A DNA stretch of 64,000 nt, taken from the NCBI RefSeq assembly GCF_022436675.1, contig NZ_JAKUJZ010000002.1, forward strand, positions 374,655 to 438,654, in the 5' to 3' direction. This stretch comes from Rheinheimera hassiensis. GTDB taxonomy: Bacteria > Pseudomonadota > Gammaproteobacteria > Enterobacterales > Alteromonadaceae. The position numbers and the translations under genes were made by a program. Below, in pieces: positions 44,801 to 53,600 of the stretch (positions within the stretch are counted from its first letter, which is position 1; every line of letters begins with the position of its first letter). The notes under the pieces are model-generated. The model did no database searches, was not told the DNA's origin, and saw only the letters and a list, made by a program, of their open reading frames with translations.

Positions 44801-45554
44801 TTATTTGCTCAGGTGATACTTGCAGGCTGAACGCCAGCTCACTAATGGTTTGCGGCTCTGGCTGTTGCAACGTGAAATCCGTCAGGCGAAAACGGTCGAC
44901 AAACAAACTCAGTGGCAGCGTAATGTCATTTAGCTCAGGCGCCCGATAAACAAAAGGTTCACTTGTTGCTGTATCGGCAGTTTGTGGCAGTGACAGTGTG
45001 ACCTTATGCCAGTGTGGCTGGTTAAGTTGTACTTTATTGCCCCACAGTTGTGCGCCGGTGCTAAATTGTTGCCAGTTCAATCTTGTATCACCTACTGCCA
45101 CGCTGGCGTTGTTCAGTTGTAACTGTGTAACCTCAATAGCAAACGGCAGCCAAAAACCGCTTGTAGGGGCAGGATCTTCTGCTGGAGCAGGCGTATCGGT
45201 AGCAGTAATCTCAAGCTGCATGCCTTGCAACGCCAGTTGTTCGACACAGAGCGTTAAGCGCAAAAAGCAGCCATTGTTAATTTTCAGCGTGCTTTGTTCA
45301 AGAGTCATTGTGGTGGTGTCATCTTGCCAGCGCAGGCCATGCAAAGTGTTGGCGCCCAGTACGCTGCCTTCGCTACGCTCTACACTGAAGCCACTAACAA
45401 AATGCTGCGCCAGCCAGAGGTTAAAACTTAAACCGGCAGAGGTGTAAAGCAAAGTAAAAAGTAACATGGTTAATACAGCACACGGGATTAACAGTGTCCA
45501 GTTCAGCCATTTTAAGCCACGTTTTGCCCAACGCTTCGTTGTTTGTCGGCTCAT
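41802..45554 (-). CDS. tamB: Translocation and assembly module inner-membrane protein TamB
   Basis: AsmA-like bridge protein acting with TamA in outer-membrane protein assembly and/or anterograde phospholipid transport. The protein is 1250 residues. It has an N-terminal membrane anchor (about 18-40, LLIPCAVLTMLLFTLLY), a very long Leu/Gln-rich beta-helical region, and the C-terminal DUF490 domain with NGTFRAYGQDLLIRQGKMNF, LAYLLMGRDIG and YLSRDLQIKYGYGIF. E. coli TamB is 1259 residues. The start overlaps the tamA stop by 4 bp. Confidence 0.95.
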   Translation of the reverse strand: MSRQTTKRWAKRGLKWLNWTLLIPCAVLTMLLFTLLYTSAGLSFNLWLAQHFVSGFSVERSEGSVLGANTLHGLRWQDDTTTMTLEQSTLKINNGCFLRLTLCVEQLALQGMQLEITATDTPAPAEDPAPTSGFWLPFAIEVTQLQLNNASVAVGDTRLNWQQFSTGAQLWGNKVQLNQPHWHKVTLSLPQTADTATSEPFVYRAPELNDITLPLSLFVDRFRLTDFTLQQPEPQTISELAFSLQVSPEQINLTQLDINHPLATLNASASIQPSGNYPLKADIRLRMQDTQLAGQQLRVTLDGTLADLQLQAYATELLEADLSLWFNLLDNTLPLRASLNAEQLQWPLSGKADIQLSQLEMMANGSLKQLLFSGQLALNGKQLPQTTVQLNGHSTLTGATLESLTVNTLGGELRAAAELSWQQQLTWLGNLQLTQIQPGQFWPDYSGELNGNMQFNGNLTEQGGWQLALPEFKLNGTLRDYKLLLEGSLTAADSSGQGDYQINTPGLTLRHAQNQIQLTGSLDKDWQLAMDIAIPTLEQTISGASGDISANFQLSGRRETPQLTGKLNARDLHWQEASLEQLTLDTDLSLSSEHNLTTALSLQAINGTYQQQSVDQLNLTLNGTELRHQLTLELTGPQHNASIEMSGSLKAGEYWQGKLVSAQLDSLLGPWQLVDSTALDYRFASARLTVQPHCWQQKPANLCAVKPLKLSAEHIELDLALQQFALSALDGFLPEQMALQGSADAQVSANWQQGKQPQAQVKLSGSSGNWQYQIEQPLTLGWQNWKLEAALAKDTLTSTLQLQLDNNASLQTEATITDVQSSSRNVEGRLLLQQFSLAFLQPLLDQSSELAGMLNSDLRFNGDLTNPAINGNLALSGFKLSGRQAPLDVTDANIELKFAGQQATIDGLVSTSKGEINLNGDAQWPQLDNWQAALKVKGDELSLQIPQARLQIAPDLTLSAKPGLTSVKGTVQIPFARISIDSLPQTAVGLSDDTVLLDEELQPIPTEEKAAFALQTDINVVLGKRVHLSAFGLETRLSGNLRVRQQPNQQPTVNGDVNLQNGTFRAYGQDLLIRQGKMNFNGPSDQPFLNVEAIRNPDNMEDAVIAGIRVTGPADEPTITIFSEPAKPQANALAYLLMGRDIGSDSGSTSSALTTSLIGMSISSTGALVGELGEAFGVRDLTLDTAGAGDNSQVTVSGYLSRDLQIKYGYGIFNAIGEFTLRYRLMRSLYLEAVTSLDNAVDLLYKFEFD

Positions 45555-47275
45555 AATTCAGGCCCTAAAGCAAAATGCAGCTGGAAACCCTTGCCCGGGT
45601 CGTCCAGGCCCCAGGCAAAATCAATACGAATAGGCCCCACCGGCGATGCCCAGCGCACTCCCATACCCACGCCCTGCACCCAATCGGGGCTATCATCCCA
45701 GGCGCTGCCATAATCACTGAATGCTGCCAGCCACCAGTTGCCTTTAACGCGGTACTGGTATTCCAGTGTGCTGGTTACCATGTAGCGGCCACCGGTCAGC
45801 TCATCGTCGTTGTTGCGCGGTGATACGGTTTCATAACCATAACCACGGATACTATTATCACCGCCAGCAAAAAAACGCAGTGATGGTGGCAGTTGCGACA
45901 AGCTTTCCATCAGAATGGCACCAGCATCAACGCGGGTAACAAAACGGTGGTTATTGCCGGCGCTGCCTATCCAGCCGGCACGGCCACGCAAACGAACAAA
46001 ACTGGCATCCGAGCCCCAGGCTTCGTCTGATACTTCAACACCCAATAATAAGCGGTTGGCCGAGGAGGGCATCGAACCTTCCGACTGTTTGGTGCGGCTG
46101 TAGCTTAAACCCGGCATAATCAGGCTGATAGCGTCATTTTGATCAGCCTGAACAAAGTCTTCATATAACCAGCGTACCGAGGCGACGCGGTACCAATCAC
46201 TGTCCAGCAACCAGTGGCGCTCCAGCACCAGGTTTGATTCACGGCTTTTGGTATCCTGATTATCACGGTTACGAAAACCAAGTTGTACCTGATAAAAATC
46301 CTCGGCAACACTGGCCAGCGGCAATTTATATGCGGCTTCTACACTTTGTTCTATTTCAGATAACGCCAGCTTGCTGCTCAGGCTGTGGCCAGCGCGGTTA
46401 AGCCAGGGCTTATTCCAGTTTAATTTCAGCCGGGTTTTTACGTCCGTGGAATAACCAATACCGGTCTCTATAATATTGCGCCGTTCAGGTTCCAGCGCCA
46501 CGTTAATTGGTAGGGTGAAATCCTGCATCTGCGAGGTATCGCCTTCCACCAGTATGGAAGAAAACCAACCGGTAGCTGCCAATGCCTGGTTAAACTCACC
46601 CAGCTCAGTGGCCAGATAGTAGTCGTTTTCGGCAAAGGGCACTAAAGATTGCAACCTCGGTTCGTCTATCTGATTACCACTAAAGCTAACTTCACCAAAT
46701 TTGTAGCGCTTACCAGCATTAAAATGCAGATGCACAAAGGCTTGCTTTAACTCTGGTGCAACCTCAAGCCGCGCCAGTTCAAAATCGGCATCAAAGTAGC
46801 CTTTACGCATCGCCAGGCTTTTTAACGCGTTTTTAAAACCATCATAAGCACCATGGTGCAATATCTGGCCTTGCTTGGGGCCCTGCGCAGTCAGCAGGGC
46901 TTTAAAGTCTGCATCTGTTTTGGCGTCGCCAGACAATTGAATATCACTTTTCGCAATACGCACCGGTTCACCGGTTTTAACATTCACTTGCAACAACCTG
47001 GGTTTGTCGGCGTTATGAGTAACGGTAACCTGACTGTCGTAATAACCCAGCGCTTGCAAAGCGGTATGCACTTCCTGCTCTACGGTAGCCTGAAAACGCA
47101 CGCCGGGCATATTGTCTGCGTCACTGTATTTTTGCAGGTAAATGGCCACATTGTCATGTAAAGAGCCGCTAATGCCGTTGATTTTAAATTGATATGATGA
47201 CTCCGCGTAAGCGGTTGAATTAATGCCTAGCGTGGCTGCCAGCACTGCGGTGATCAGTAAGCCTGGGTTTTGCAT
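45551..47275 (-). CDS. tamA: Translocation and assembly module outer-membrane protein TamA
   Basis: Omp85-family beta-barrel partner of TamB. I set the start at ATG 47275, giving 574 residues (E. coli 577) and a signal peptide ending INSTAYA; an in-frame start at 47422 adds about 49 residues without a better ribosome binding site. Three POTRA domains occupy about 25-260 (RYKFGEVSFSGNQID marks the third). The barrel follows (ETGIGYSTDVKTRLKLNWNKPW) and closes with WASPVGPIRIDFAWGLDDP and a terminal beta-signal-like FQLHFALGPEL. It is coupled to tamB. Confidence 0.95.
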   Translation of the reverse strand: MQNPGLLITAVLAATLGINSTAYAESSYQFKINGISGSLHDNVAIYLQKYSDADNMPGVRFQATVEQEVHTALQALGYYDSQVTVTHNADKPRLLQVNVKTGEPVRIAKSDIQLSGDAKTDADFKALLTAQGPKQGQILHHGAYDGFKNALKSLAMRKGYFDADFELARLEVAPELKQAFVHLHFNAGKRYKFGEVSFSGNQIDEPRLQSLVPFAENDYYLATELGEFNQALAATGWFSSILVEGDTSQMQDFTLPINVALEPERRNIIETGIGYSTDVKTRLKLNWNKPWLNRAGHSLSSKLALSEIEQSVEAAYKLPLASVAEDFYQVQLGFRNRDNQDTKSRESNLVLERHWLLDSDWYRVASVRWLYEDFVQADQNDAISLIMPGLSYSRTKQSEGSMPSSANRLLLGVEVSDEAWGSDASFVRLRGRAGWIGSAGNNHRFVTRVDAGAILMESLSQLPPSLRFFAGGDNSIRGYGYETVSPRNNDDELTGGRYMVTSTLEYQYRVKGNWWLAAFSDYGSAWDDSPDWVQGVGMGVRWASPVGPIRIDFAWGLDDPGKGFQLHFALGPEL

Positions 47276-47498
47276 CCGCCTTGAGAAATCCCGTATTAAA
47301 ATAAGTAAAATAATGAAAGATATGTGAATACTGGCGCTATTATGGCTTACAGTCATTGTCAATGTACACCGCGCTGCATAAATCGCGACTGAATAAGCCG
47401 GTAATATAACGCCAGGGTACAACTGAGAGCCTAACTTCAGTTATACTGACTGCACTTTTAAAACGGTAGTAAAACCGTTATCAGACAAGGTTAGTATT

Positions 47499-48614
47499 AT
47501 GAAAAGTGTTGTGATCAGTGGCTCTGGCTTGTTTACGCCAGAGCAGGTTATTACTAACGAAGAACTCGTCGCCAGTTATAACCAGTATGTTGACCAGTTT
47601 AATGCGCAGCAGTCTGTTGCTATTGCCAACGGCGACGTTACCGCGCTGGAGCATTCCAGTTGTGAGTTTATTGAAAAAGCCTCTGGTATTAAAGCGCGCC
47701 ATGTGTTGTACAAAGACGGTATTTTAGACCCTGCCATTATGCAGCCGGTGCTGCCAAGGCGTGGCGAAGAACAATTGCCGGAAATGGTAGAAATGGCCGT
47801 TGTTGCCGCCCGTGAAGCGATGGCGCAAGCGAACAAAACCGCCGCCGATATTGACCTGATTATTTGCGCCGCATCGAATATGCAACGCTCTTACCCGGCG
47901 TTGTCGATTGAGTTGCAACAACAACTGGGTGCCGCGGGTTATGCTTTTGATATGAATGTGGCGTGCTCTTCCGCGACTTTTGCTATCAGTAATGCGGTAA
48001 ATGCTATTCGCGGCGGCACGGCCAAAGTGGTGCTGGTGGTTAACCCGGAGTTTGCTTCGCCACAGGTAAATTATCGTAGCCGCGACAGCCATTTTATTTT
48101 TGGTGACGTTTGCACCGCCACTATTATTGAAGCTGAAGACAGTTGCACTAGCAACAATGCCTGGCGCATTAATGGTATGAGGCTTAAAACCGAGTTTTCT
48201 AATAATATCCGTTGCGATGTCGGTTATACCGAGCATTGTCTGGAGCCGGATCCGCTGGCGCCGTTTTTTAAACAGCAAGGCCGCAAAGTATTTAAGGAGC
48301 TGCTACCGATAGTGGCTGATGTAATACTGGCTGAAATGGCCGAACAACAGATAGCGCCAGAACAGTTAAAGCGTTTGTGGCTGCATCAGGCCAATATTAA
48401 TATGAATATCTTTGCTGCAAAGAAAATTCTTGGCCGCGATCCGTTGCCGGAGGAAGCGCCGCTGGTGCTGGATACTTACGCCAACACAGCGTCAGCTGGT
48501 TCAGTTATTGCGTTTCATAAATACAAGCAGGGCTTGCAGCAAGGAGACCATGCTATTTTATGCTCGTTTGGTGCAGGTTATTCAGTAGGCTGTTTAGTAT
48601 TACAAAAGTGCTGA
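47499..48614 (+). CDS. Beta-ketoacyl-ACP synthase III, PA3286-like
   Basis: Thiolase-fold condensing enzyme of 371 residues. The catalytic triad is visible: Cys156 (NVACSSATF), His near 294 (WLHQANINMN) and Asn near 328 (YANTASAGS). It closely resembles Pseudomonas aeruginosa PA3286, which shunts octanoyl-CoA from beta-oxidation into fatty-acid synthesis, and is longer than housekeeping FabH (about 317). Shared segments include EKASGIKARHVL, RDSHFIFGD and RKVFKELLP. It is a single gene divergent from tamA, with AAGG upstream. The fatty-acid shunt role here is by analogy. Confidence 0.87.
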   Translation: MKSVVISGSGLFTPEQVITNEELVASYNQYVDQFNAQQSVAIANGDVTALEHSSCEFIEKASGIKARHVLYKDGILDPAIMQPVLPRRGEEQLPEMVEMAVVAAREAMAQANKTAADIDLIICAASNMQRSYPALSIELQQQLGAAGYAFDMNVACSSATFAISNAVNAIRGGTAKVVLVVNPEFASPQVNYRSRDSHFIFGDVCTATIIEAEDSCTSNNAWRINGMRLKTEFSNNIRCDVGYTEHCLEPDPLAPFFKQQGRKVFKELLPIVADVILAEMAEQQIAPEQLKRLWLHQANINMNIFAAKKILGRDPLPEEAPLVLDTYANTASAGSVIAFHKYKQGLQQGDHAILCSFGAGYSVGCLVLQKC

Positions 48615-48683
48615 GCATTAAAAAGCGCTGAGGGCAAAAATGACACAGGCCGCACGGCGGCCTGACGTCATCTAAGCAATAAA

Positions 48684-48992
48684 TTACAGCCTTACCACCG
48701 AGTTATTGTCATAAGACACCGGCGAAGGCTGATAGCAGTCTGCGGCTTCATCATTTAGCCAGGTACCGCCATTAATCAGGTAGCGGAACTGATATTCCTT
48801 ATTTTTCTCCAGATTGACTGTTGCAGTAAAATCACCGCTTTTACTTTTTTTCATCGGCAGCGCTACCGGATCCCAGTCATTAAATTCTCCCAGCAGTGCC
48901 ACTTGTTCAGCCGAAATGCCGCGGTGGGCTGGTAACGTAAAAGTAACTTTGCATAGTGGTTTGGTTTTCAAATATTGCTTACTGATGCTCAT
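48684..48992 (-). CDS. Stand-alone glycogen-binding (CBM48 / AMPK-beta-like) domain protein
   Basis: The protein has 102 residues, with no signal peptide and no catalytic domain. KVTFTLPAHRGISAEQVALLGEFNDWDPVALPM and KEYQFRYLINGGTWLNDEAADCYQPS are characteristic of isoamylase N-terminal / AMPK1_CBM domains, with the conserved Trp and NDW sugar-contact residues. No glycogen-metabolism gene is adjacent. A hairpin at 48647-48663 (AGGCCGC/GCGGCCT) follows its stop on the minus strand but has a poor T-tail. A carbohydrate-sensing or targeting role is inferred. Confidence 0.85.
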   Translation of the reverse strand: MSISKQYLKTKPLCKVTFTLPAHRGISAEQVALLGEFNDWDPVALPMKKSKSGDFTATVNLEKNKEYQFRYLINGGTWLNDEAADCYQPSPVSYDNNSVVRL

Positions 48993-49451
48993 AGATTGCC
49001 CTCAAATTGTGACGGATTATGCTTAATAAAACTGTTTTAGCCGGCCATTATTATTCAGTGTTGCCAGCCTTATGGTTAATTAATGATCAGAACAGCTATA
49101 GCGCCAACATAGAAAATTTTTCGTTGTACGGCAAATAACTATTTTGCAGGTGGTTATAACTATTTTTTTACTTCTGCCCGTACAGCAGTAAAGCACCGCA
49201 GTTGTAACAAGATATTACACTGCAGCAGGTGTGATTTGCCTGAGCTGGCAGCATCGATATGGCTAAAATTGGTCGCCATGCCACAATGCATAAGGCTTTG
49301 GTATGAGAACTAATGTAGCCAGGTTACAGAATAATTTATCTGCTGCAGCCTGATATTGCGGCTACTGATACAAAGCGTAACATTCGTAAGGTTACTTTAT
49401 TGTGCTGGCGTTTTAGTATGGCGTTAGTAAAACAGCATCGTGGGAAACAAC
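48993..49451. other. Divergent intergenic region upstream of the RND efflux genes
   Basis: No gene or RNA is recognised in about 460 bases between the CBM48 and RND-adaptor genes. Three weak elements are visible. TGTAA-N7-TTACA lies at 49203-49219 and GTAAC-N9-GTTAC at 49377-49395, both possible dimeric-repressor sites. A repeated TAACTATTTT lies near 49136-49173. Regulation of the efflux operon by a local repressor is speculative; none is encoded beside it. Confidence 0.3.
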
Positions 49452-50672
49452 ATGGCAGCAAAAATTATAAAAATCATTGTTCCGGTGGCCGTTATCGTAC
49501 TGGCTGTCGTTGCGGCAATAGGTCTGGCAAGTATGCGAAAACCGCCTGAGAAAAAAGAAGAGCAACGCCCGGGCATTTTAGTTAATGCGCAGCAAATAGC
49601 CTCGCAAGACCTGATTTACCGTATTCAGTCGCAAGGTACAGTGCGGCCGAAACTGGAAACCAATTTAAGTTCTGAAGTAAATGGCCGTATTGTTGAAGTG
49701 GCTGAAAACTTTGTTGAAGGTGGCTTTTTTAATCAGGGCGATTTACTGGTGCGGGTTGAACAAGCCGACTATCTGACCAACGTTAAAGCGGCAGAGGCCA
49801 GTTTAGCCAATGCTCAGTCGGCACTGGAAGAAGAAAAAGCCCGCGGCCGGGTAGCCGAAGAAGAATGGCGCTCTTTTACCGCCGGTAAAGCCCCTGAGCT
49901 GGGTTTGCGCCGGCCGCAACTGGCAGGAGCGCTGGCAACAGTGCGTTCGGCAGAAGCAGAACTTGAACGCGCTAACCGCGATCTGGCCCGTACCGAAATC
50001 CGTGCGCCATACTCTGGTATGGTTAAAAGCCGTGATGCCAACCTGGGGCAGTTTATCAGCCGTGGTACCAGTGTTGGTATGATTTACGGCACTGACATCG
50101 CTGAAATCAGGTTACCACTGACCGACAACGATTTAGCCTTTTTAGAAATTCCTGATTTTACGCAAAACAGCAATGAGCCTGAAGTTGTGCTGACCGCTGC
50201 CGTGGCCGGCCAAATTATGCAATGGCCAGCCCGGTTGGTACGCACTGAAGGTGTGCTGGATGAGCGCAGCCGGGTAATTTACGCCGTTGCTGAAGTTATC
50301 GACCCTTATCAGCGGGTTAGCCGCAAGCAGGCTCCGTTGCGGTTTGGTCGCTTTGTGCAGGCGCAAATTTTAGGTGACGCCACTGAGCAAGTGGTGGTTA
50401 TTCCACGGCATTTGTTATTGGCGCAACAACAGGTACTGGTGGTAGATAAAGACAGCCAGCTACAATTTAGAACAGTGATTGTTGAGCGTTCTGATGAAAA
50501 TTCAGCTTATATCCGCTCTGGTTTTACCGACGGTGACCGCCTGGCTACGTCGGCTATTGCTAACCCGCTGGCGGGTACTGTAGTGCGGGTTGCATCTGAT
50601 GTAGAAGAGCAGGTGGCAGAAAGCACTGCCAAGCCAGAAGTTGCCGCTGTAGCCAGCCAGGGCAAGGAGTAA
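49452..50672 (+). CDS. RND efflux periplasmic adaptor subunit (HlyD/AcrA-like)
   Basis: Membrane-fusion protein linking an RND pump to an outer-membrane channel. From ATG 49452 the protein is 406 residues. An N-terminal membrane anchor (about 6-28) is followed by a barrel-sandwich/lipoyl half-motif (VNGRIVEVAENFVEGGFFNQGDLLV), an alpha-hairpin (about 105-175, coiled coil of EAxLANAQSALEEEKARG type), and the second lipoyl half RTEIRAPYSGMVKSRDANLGQFISRGT. Beta-barrel and membrane-proximal domains complete it. It lies 3 bp upstream of the RND permease. Substrate unknown; no outer-membrane factor is encoded here. Confidence 0.92.
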   Translation: MAAKIIKIIVPVAVIVLAVVAAIGLASMRKPPEKKEEQRPGILVNAQQIASQDLIYRIQSQGTVRPKLETNLSSEVNGRIVEVAENFVEGGFFNQGDLLVRVEQADYLTNVKAAEASLANAQSALEEEKARGRVAEEEWRSFTAGKAPELGLRRPQLAGALATVRSAEAELERANRDLARTEIRAPYSGMVKSRDANLGQFISRGTSVGMIYGTDIAEIRLPLTDNDLAFLEIPDFTQNSNEPEVVLTAAVAGQIMQWPARLVRTEGVLDERSRVIYAVAEVIDPYQRVSRKQAPLRFGRFVQAQILGDATEQVVVIPRHLLLAQQQVLVVDKDSQLQFRTVIVERSDENSAYIRSGFTDGDRLATSAIANPLAGTVVRVASDVEEQVAESTAKPEVAAVASQGKE

Positions 50673-50675
50673 AGT

Positions 50676-53600
50676 ATGGATACCAACAAGGGCTTGATAT
50701 CCTGGTTTGCCCGCAACAGTGTGGCCGCTAACCTGCTGATGGCGATTATACTGGTTGCCGGTGTCGCTTCTCTCTTTACCATTAAAAAACAGATATTTCC
50801 TGAGATCGTATTAGAGCAGGTTAATATTCGTGTGCCTTATCTTGGCGCAGCACCACAGGAAGTAGAAAGTGGTGTTATCGATAAAATTGAAGAGAGCCTG
50901 CGCGGTGTTAACGGCATTAAGCGCATTCGGTCAACGGCAGTTGAAGGCCTGGCGACAGTGCGTGCTGAAATTGCCAATAACTACAACGTGCAAGAGGTTA
51001 TGGATGAAATTAAAACTCAGGTTTCTGCCATTTCATCGTTGCCGGAGCAAACCGAAAAGCCGGTAGTGTACCGGGTACGTTTTGAAAGCGATGTTATGTG
51101 GCTGTCGTTGTATGGTGATGCCACCGAGCGTACGTTAAAAGAGCTGTCTAAAGATATCCGCGATGAACTGCGCAAGCTACCGGGTGTCAGCAAAGTGGAA
51201 GTGGTGGGCGCGCGTGACTATGAAGTGTCGATTGAACTGTCTGAATTAAAGCTAAAAGAATACGGTTTAACTTTTGATCAGGTTGTCAGCGCTATTCGTG
51301 GCAGCTCTGTCGATTTACCCGGCGGAGCTATTAAATCTGACAGCGGCAATATATTGCTGCGCACCAAAGGCCAGGCTTACTTTTTACAAGATTTCGAAGA
51401 TATTGTGCTGCTGACCTTTGCTGATGGTACGCGCTTATCGTTAAAAGACATTGCCACTATTAATGATGGTTTTATCGAACGGGAAGACTTATCTACCTTT
51501 GATGGTAAAAATTCAGTGTCTATCCGGGTTGGTGCCGTGGGGGATGACAACACGCTGAAAATTGCCGAACAGGTAAAGGCTTACGTTGAACGTAAGCAAA
51601 CGCAATTGCCGTCTTCGGTGTCTATAGCGCATTGGGGCGATTCCAGTTACTACCTGCAAGGCCGGCTCGATTTGATGAGCAACAACCTGGTGATGGGCGC
51701 GTTTTTGGTGCTACTGGCACTTACCTTATTTTTGGAATTTCGCATCGCATTTTGGGTAATGGTGGGTATTCCGGTGTGCTTCCTTGGTGCCATGGCGATG
51801 TTGCCGCTACCGATGTTTAATGTGTCAATAAATATGATTAGCTTATTCGGCTTCATCCTGGTACTGGGTATAGTGGTCGACGATGCGATTATCATCGGTG
51901 AAAGTGCTTATAGTGAAATCGAAAAGCGCGGTAAATCAGTTGATTCAGTTATTGCCGGGGCGAAAAAAGTGGCCATGCCGGCAACCTTTGGGGTGTTAAC
52001 TACGATAGCTGCTTTTGTGCCAATGCTGATGGTAGGTGGGGCTCAGGCGCCTATTTGGGGCTCTATTGCCTGGGTAGTGGTGCTGTGTCTGATTTTTTCA
52101 CTGGTAGAATCTAAGTTAATTTTGCCATCGCATATTATCAATATGGATACCAAACCATGGGATCCGGATAAAAAAGGCATTTTTTACAGCAGCGGCCGTG
52201 CGTGCAGTAACGCACTAAAAGCCGTGCGAATGAAGGTGATGTCGGGCCTGAACCACTTTATAGGTAAATGGTATCAGCCCTTCGTTGAGCGCTGTATTCA
52301 TTATCGTTATGTCACTATGGCCGCTTTTATGGCGATGTTGATCCTGATGTTTGGTGTGCTTGGTGGTGGCTTTGTGCGCTGGGTGTTTTTCCCGGATATC
52401 CCCAGTGACTTTATCAACGCTAATTTAACTATGCAGGAAGGCTCATCAAATCAGGCTACGGTCAATGCGTTACGCGAGGCAGAAGCCGCGCTGGTGCGGG
52501 CAAACGATAAACTTAATGCAGAATTTAACGACAGCATTATCAAGCACCGTTTAGTGTTTTTAAACAATGATACCTCTGGCCAGTTGGTGGTTGAGCTGGA
52601 AAAAAGTGAAGGCCGCGAAATTGACGGGTTTGAAATTGCAAACCGCTGGCGCGCCGAAATGCCGGATATTCCAGGTGTAAAAGCGTTTAAAATTAATGCC
52701 TCTACCGCCGGTGGTGGCGGTGCCGATATCGCATTACAACTGCGCGGTACCAACCTGGATAACCTGAAGCTGGCTACCGAAGAGCTAAAAAGCCGTTTAG
52801 CGCAATACGCCGGTGTTTATGACATTGAGGATAATTTACTCGGCGGTAATGATGAAATTGTTCTGCAGTTAAAACCCGAAGCGCATTTATTGGGGTTAAC
52901 TCTGGCTGATGTTGCACGCCAGGTACGCTATGGCTTTTATGGTGCTGAAGCACAGCGGGTGCAGCGTGACGGCGAAGAAGTAAAAGTGATGGTGCGCTAT
53001 CCGCGTACTGATCGCAGCTCTGTTGGCAGCCTGGAAAACATCCGTATTCGCACAGCTGATGGCGGTGAAGTGCCGTTTAATCAGGTAGCCAGCTACACCA
53101 TGCAGCCCAGTTTTAGCGCTATCAACCGGGTAAATGGTGAGCGTGCGGTAACTATCACTGCGGCGGCTGATAAATCGACCATTGAACCTGGAAAAGTAGT
53201 AGGCGAAATGCGCAGCAAGGTTATCGCCGAGGTTACAGCTAAATATGAAGGCGTAACCGGCGAGCTTGACGGTGCCAGCCAGGATGAAATGGATGCTCAG
53301 GCTGATTTATTAAAAGCCGGGGTGTTCGCGCTGTTCTGTATTTATGCACTTATGGCCATACCGCTGAAATCTTACAGCCAGCCGCTGGTTATTATGAGTG
53401 TGATCCCGTTTGGTTTAGTCGGTGCGGTAGTAGGGCATATGGTGCTTGGCCTGAGTATGAGCATTATGTCTATCTTCGGTTTGGTGGCGCTTGCTGGGGT
53501 TGTAGTAAACGATTCGCTGGTCATGGTCGACTTTGTTAACCGTGCCCGCGAAGAGGGGTTATCGCTCCGCCAGGCTGTGTCGCAAGCCGGTGCGCAGCGT

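Noticed and set aside
48647-48663. Hairpin AGGCCGC/GCGGCCT as a terminator
   Set aside because: Stem is good but there is no adjacent T-run on the plus strand and only a distant one on the minus strand. Mentioned only within the CBM48 entry.
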